A DNA stretch of 12,868 nt, from contig DASTXH010000011.1 in NCBI GenBank assembly GCA_035758575.1, forward strand, positions 1 through 12,868, in the 5' to 3' direction. Below are positions 12,676-12,868 of this stretch, one piece after another; position 1 is the stretch's first letter, and the number at the start of each line of letters is the position of its first letter. A model generated the notes under the pieces. It was not told the origin of the DNA. It ran no database searches and saw only the letters and a program-made list of their open reading frames with translations. A program made the position numbers and the translations under genes. The DNA comes from JANWHZ01 sp035758575 (lineage in GTDB: Bacteria; Patescibacteriota; Saccharimonadia; Saccharimonadales; UBA4665).

Positions 12676-12868
12676 ATGGTAAGGCTAGTCTGGATCATCT
12701 TCGATGTCGGCGGCGTACTGCTTGACTGGCGGTCAAGTCTCGATGCTATTGGGAGCGAACTCGGTATAGCCAGAAATCAGCTTTTTGATGTACTGTTTAA
12801 CCAATCCGTGAACGTCAATATTGGCGCCAGAATGAATACCGGCGACCTAAATTAACAGATGAAGAATT
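12676..12868 (+). CDS. HAD-superfamily hydrolase, N-terminal part, apparent frameshift, runs off the window
   Basis: From ATG 12676 the frame reads MVRLVWIIFDVGGVLLDW. The FDxGGVL block is HAD motif I with the nucleophile Asp, in the DxG(G/N)V form typical of YihX-like sugar-phosphate or nucleotide phosphatases. It continues plausibly (LDAIGSELGIARNQLFDVLF) to GDLN and then meets TAA at 12853-12855 after 59 codons. One extra A in the CTAAATTAA run would restore an open frame reading DLKLTDEE, which looks like the normal continuation of this family. So either a one-base deletion has broken the gene, or the base is a sequencing or assembly error near a contig end. The rest of the protein, with motifs II-IV, is outside. 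It is divergent from maf. Confidence 0.6.

Noticed and set aside
12630..12698. Longer maf start at 12698
   Set aside because: The extra 23 residues have no Maf similarity, overlap the divergent HAD promoter and start, and would bypass the TATAAT placed 7 nt before ATG 12629.
1..12868. CRISPR arrays, tRNA/rRNA genes, transposase-type insertion sequences
   Set aside because: No regularly spaced repeats, no cloverleaf or rRNA signature, and no transposase with terminal inverted repeats were seen. The only long repeat is the two-copy 140-bp core segment.

Overview
The window looks like chromosomal DNA from an ultra-small Patescibacteria/CPR-type bacterium, most plausibly a Saccharibacteria (TM7) relative. 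This is an inference: it rests on the style of the large serine recombinase and Maf proteins, the moderate GC, the very long secreted YD-repeat protein, and promoter spacing that implies leaderless mRNAs. No ribosomal or other strong taxonomic marker lies inside the window. The genetic code is the standard bacterial one: TGA ends the recombinase and maf.

Layout. (1) 1-1143 (+): the C-terminal two thirds of a large serine recombinase, whose catalytic N-terminus is outside the window, followed by a four-helix membrane protein (1179-1565, +). (2) 1622-4567 (-): a compact AT-richer array of orphan RHS C-terminal 'tips' and candidate immunity genes. In transcription order these are a SUKH (SMI1/KNR4) immunity gene, orphan tip CT2, two paralogous 3-TM proteins, eroded orphan tip CT3, and another 3-TM protein. 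(3) 4678-11850 (-): one GC-richer gene for a 2390-residue secreted RHS/YD-repeat polymorphic toxin. It has a signal peptide, a jelly-roll-like region, three PA14-like domains, about 16 YD repeats, an RHS core, and a barnase/RNase Sa-type ribonuclease tip with recognisable Glu, Arg and His catalytic residues. (4) 12057-12868: the divergent housekeeping pair maf (-) and the start of a HAD-family hydrolase (+), the latter apparently frameshifted near the window end.

How it works together (inference on a known framework). The full-length RHS protein is exported and delivers its current ribonuclease tip, and the SUKH protein directly downstream protects the producer. Downstream lies a chronologically ordered graveyard or reservoir of older tips. 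A 140-bp stretch of the RHS core is repeated without mismatch at the start of CT2, while the sequence just outside it is diverged. This is what is expected if tips are exchanged by homologous recombination in the core. The two displaced tips are not nucleases. They are related glycine-rich, two-cysteine hydrophobic modules that look membrane-active, and they are interleaved with polytopic membrane proteins that are natural candidates for their immunity factors. This pairing of glycine-zipper RHS tips with 3-TM immunity proteins is the most novel part of the window.

Regulation. maf, the HAD gene and the SUKH gene each have a perfect TATAAT exactly 7 nt before the ATG, which predicts leaderless transcripts. 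The rhs gene instead has a Shine-Dalgarno sequence, and the second 3-TM gene is coupled to the first through an SD that overlaps the stop codon.
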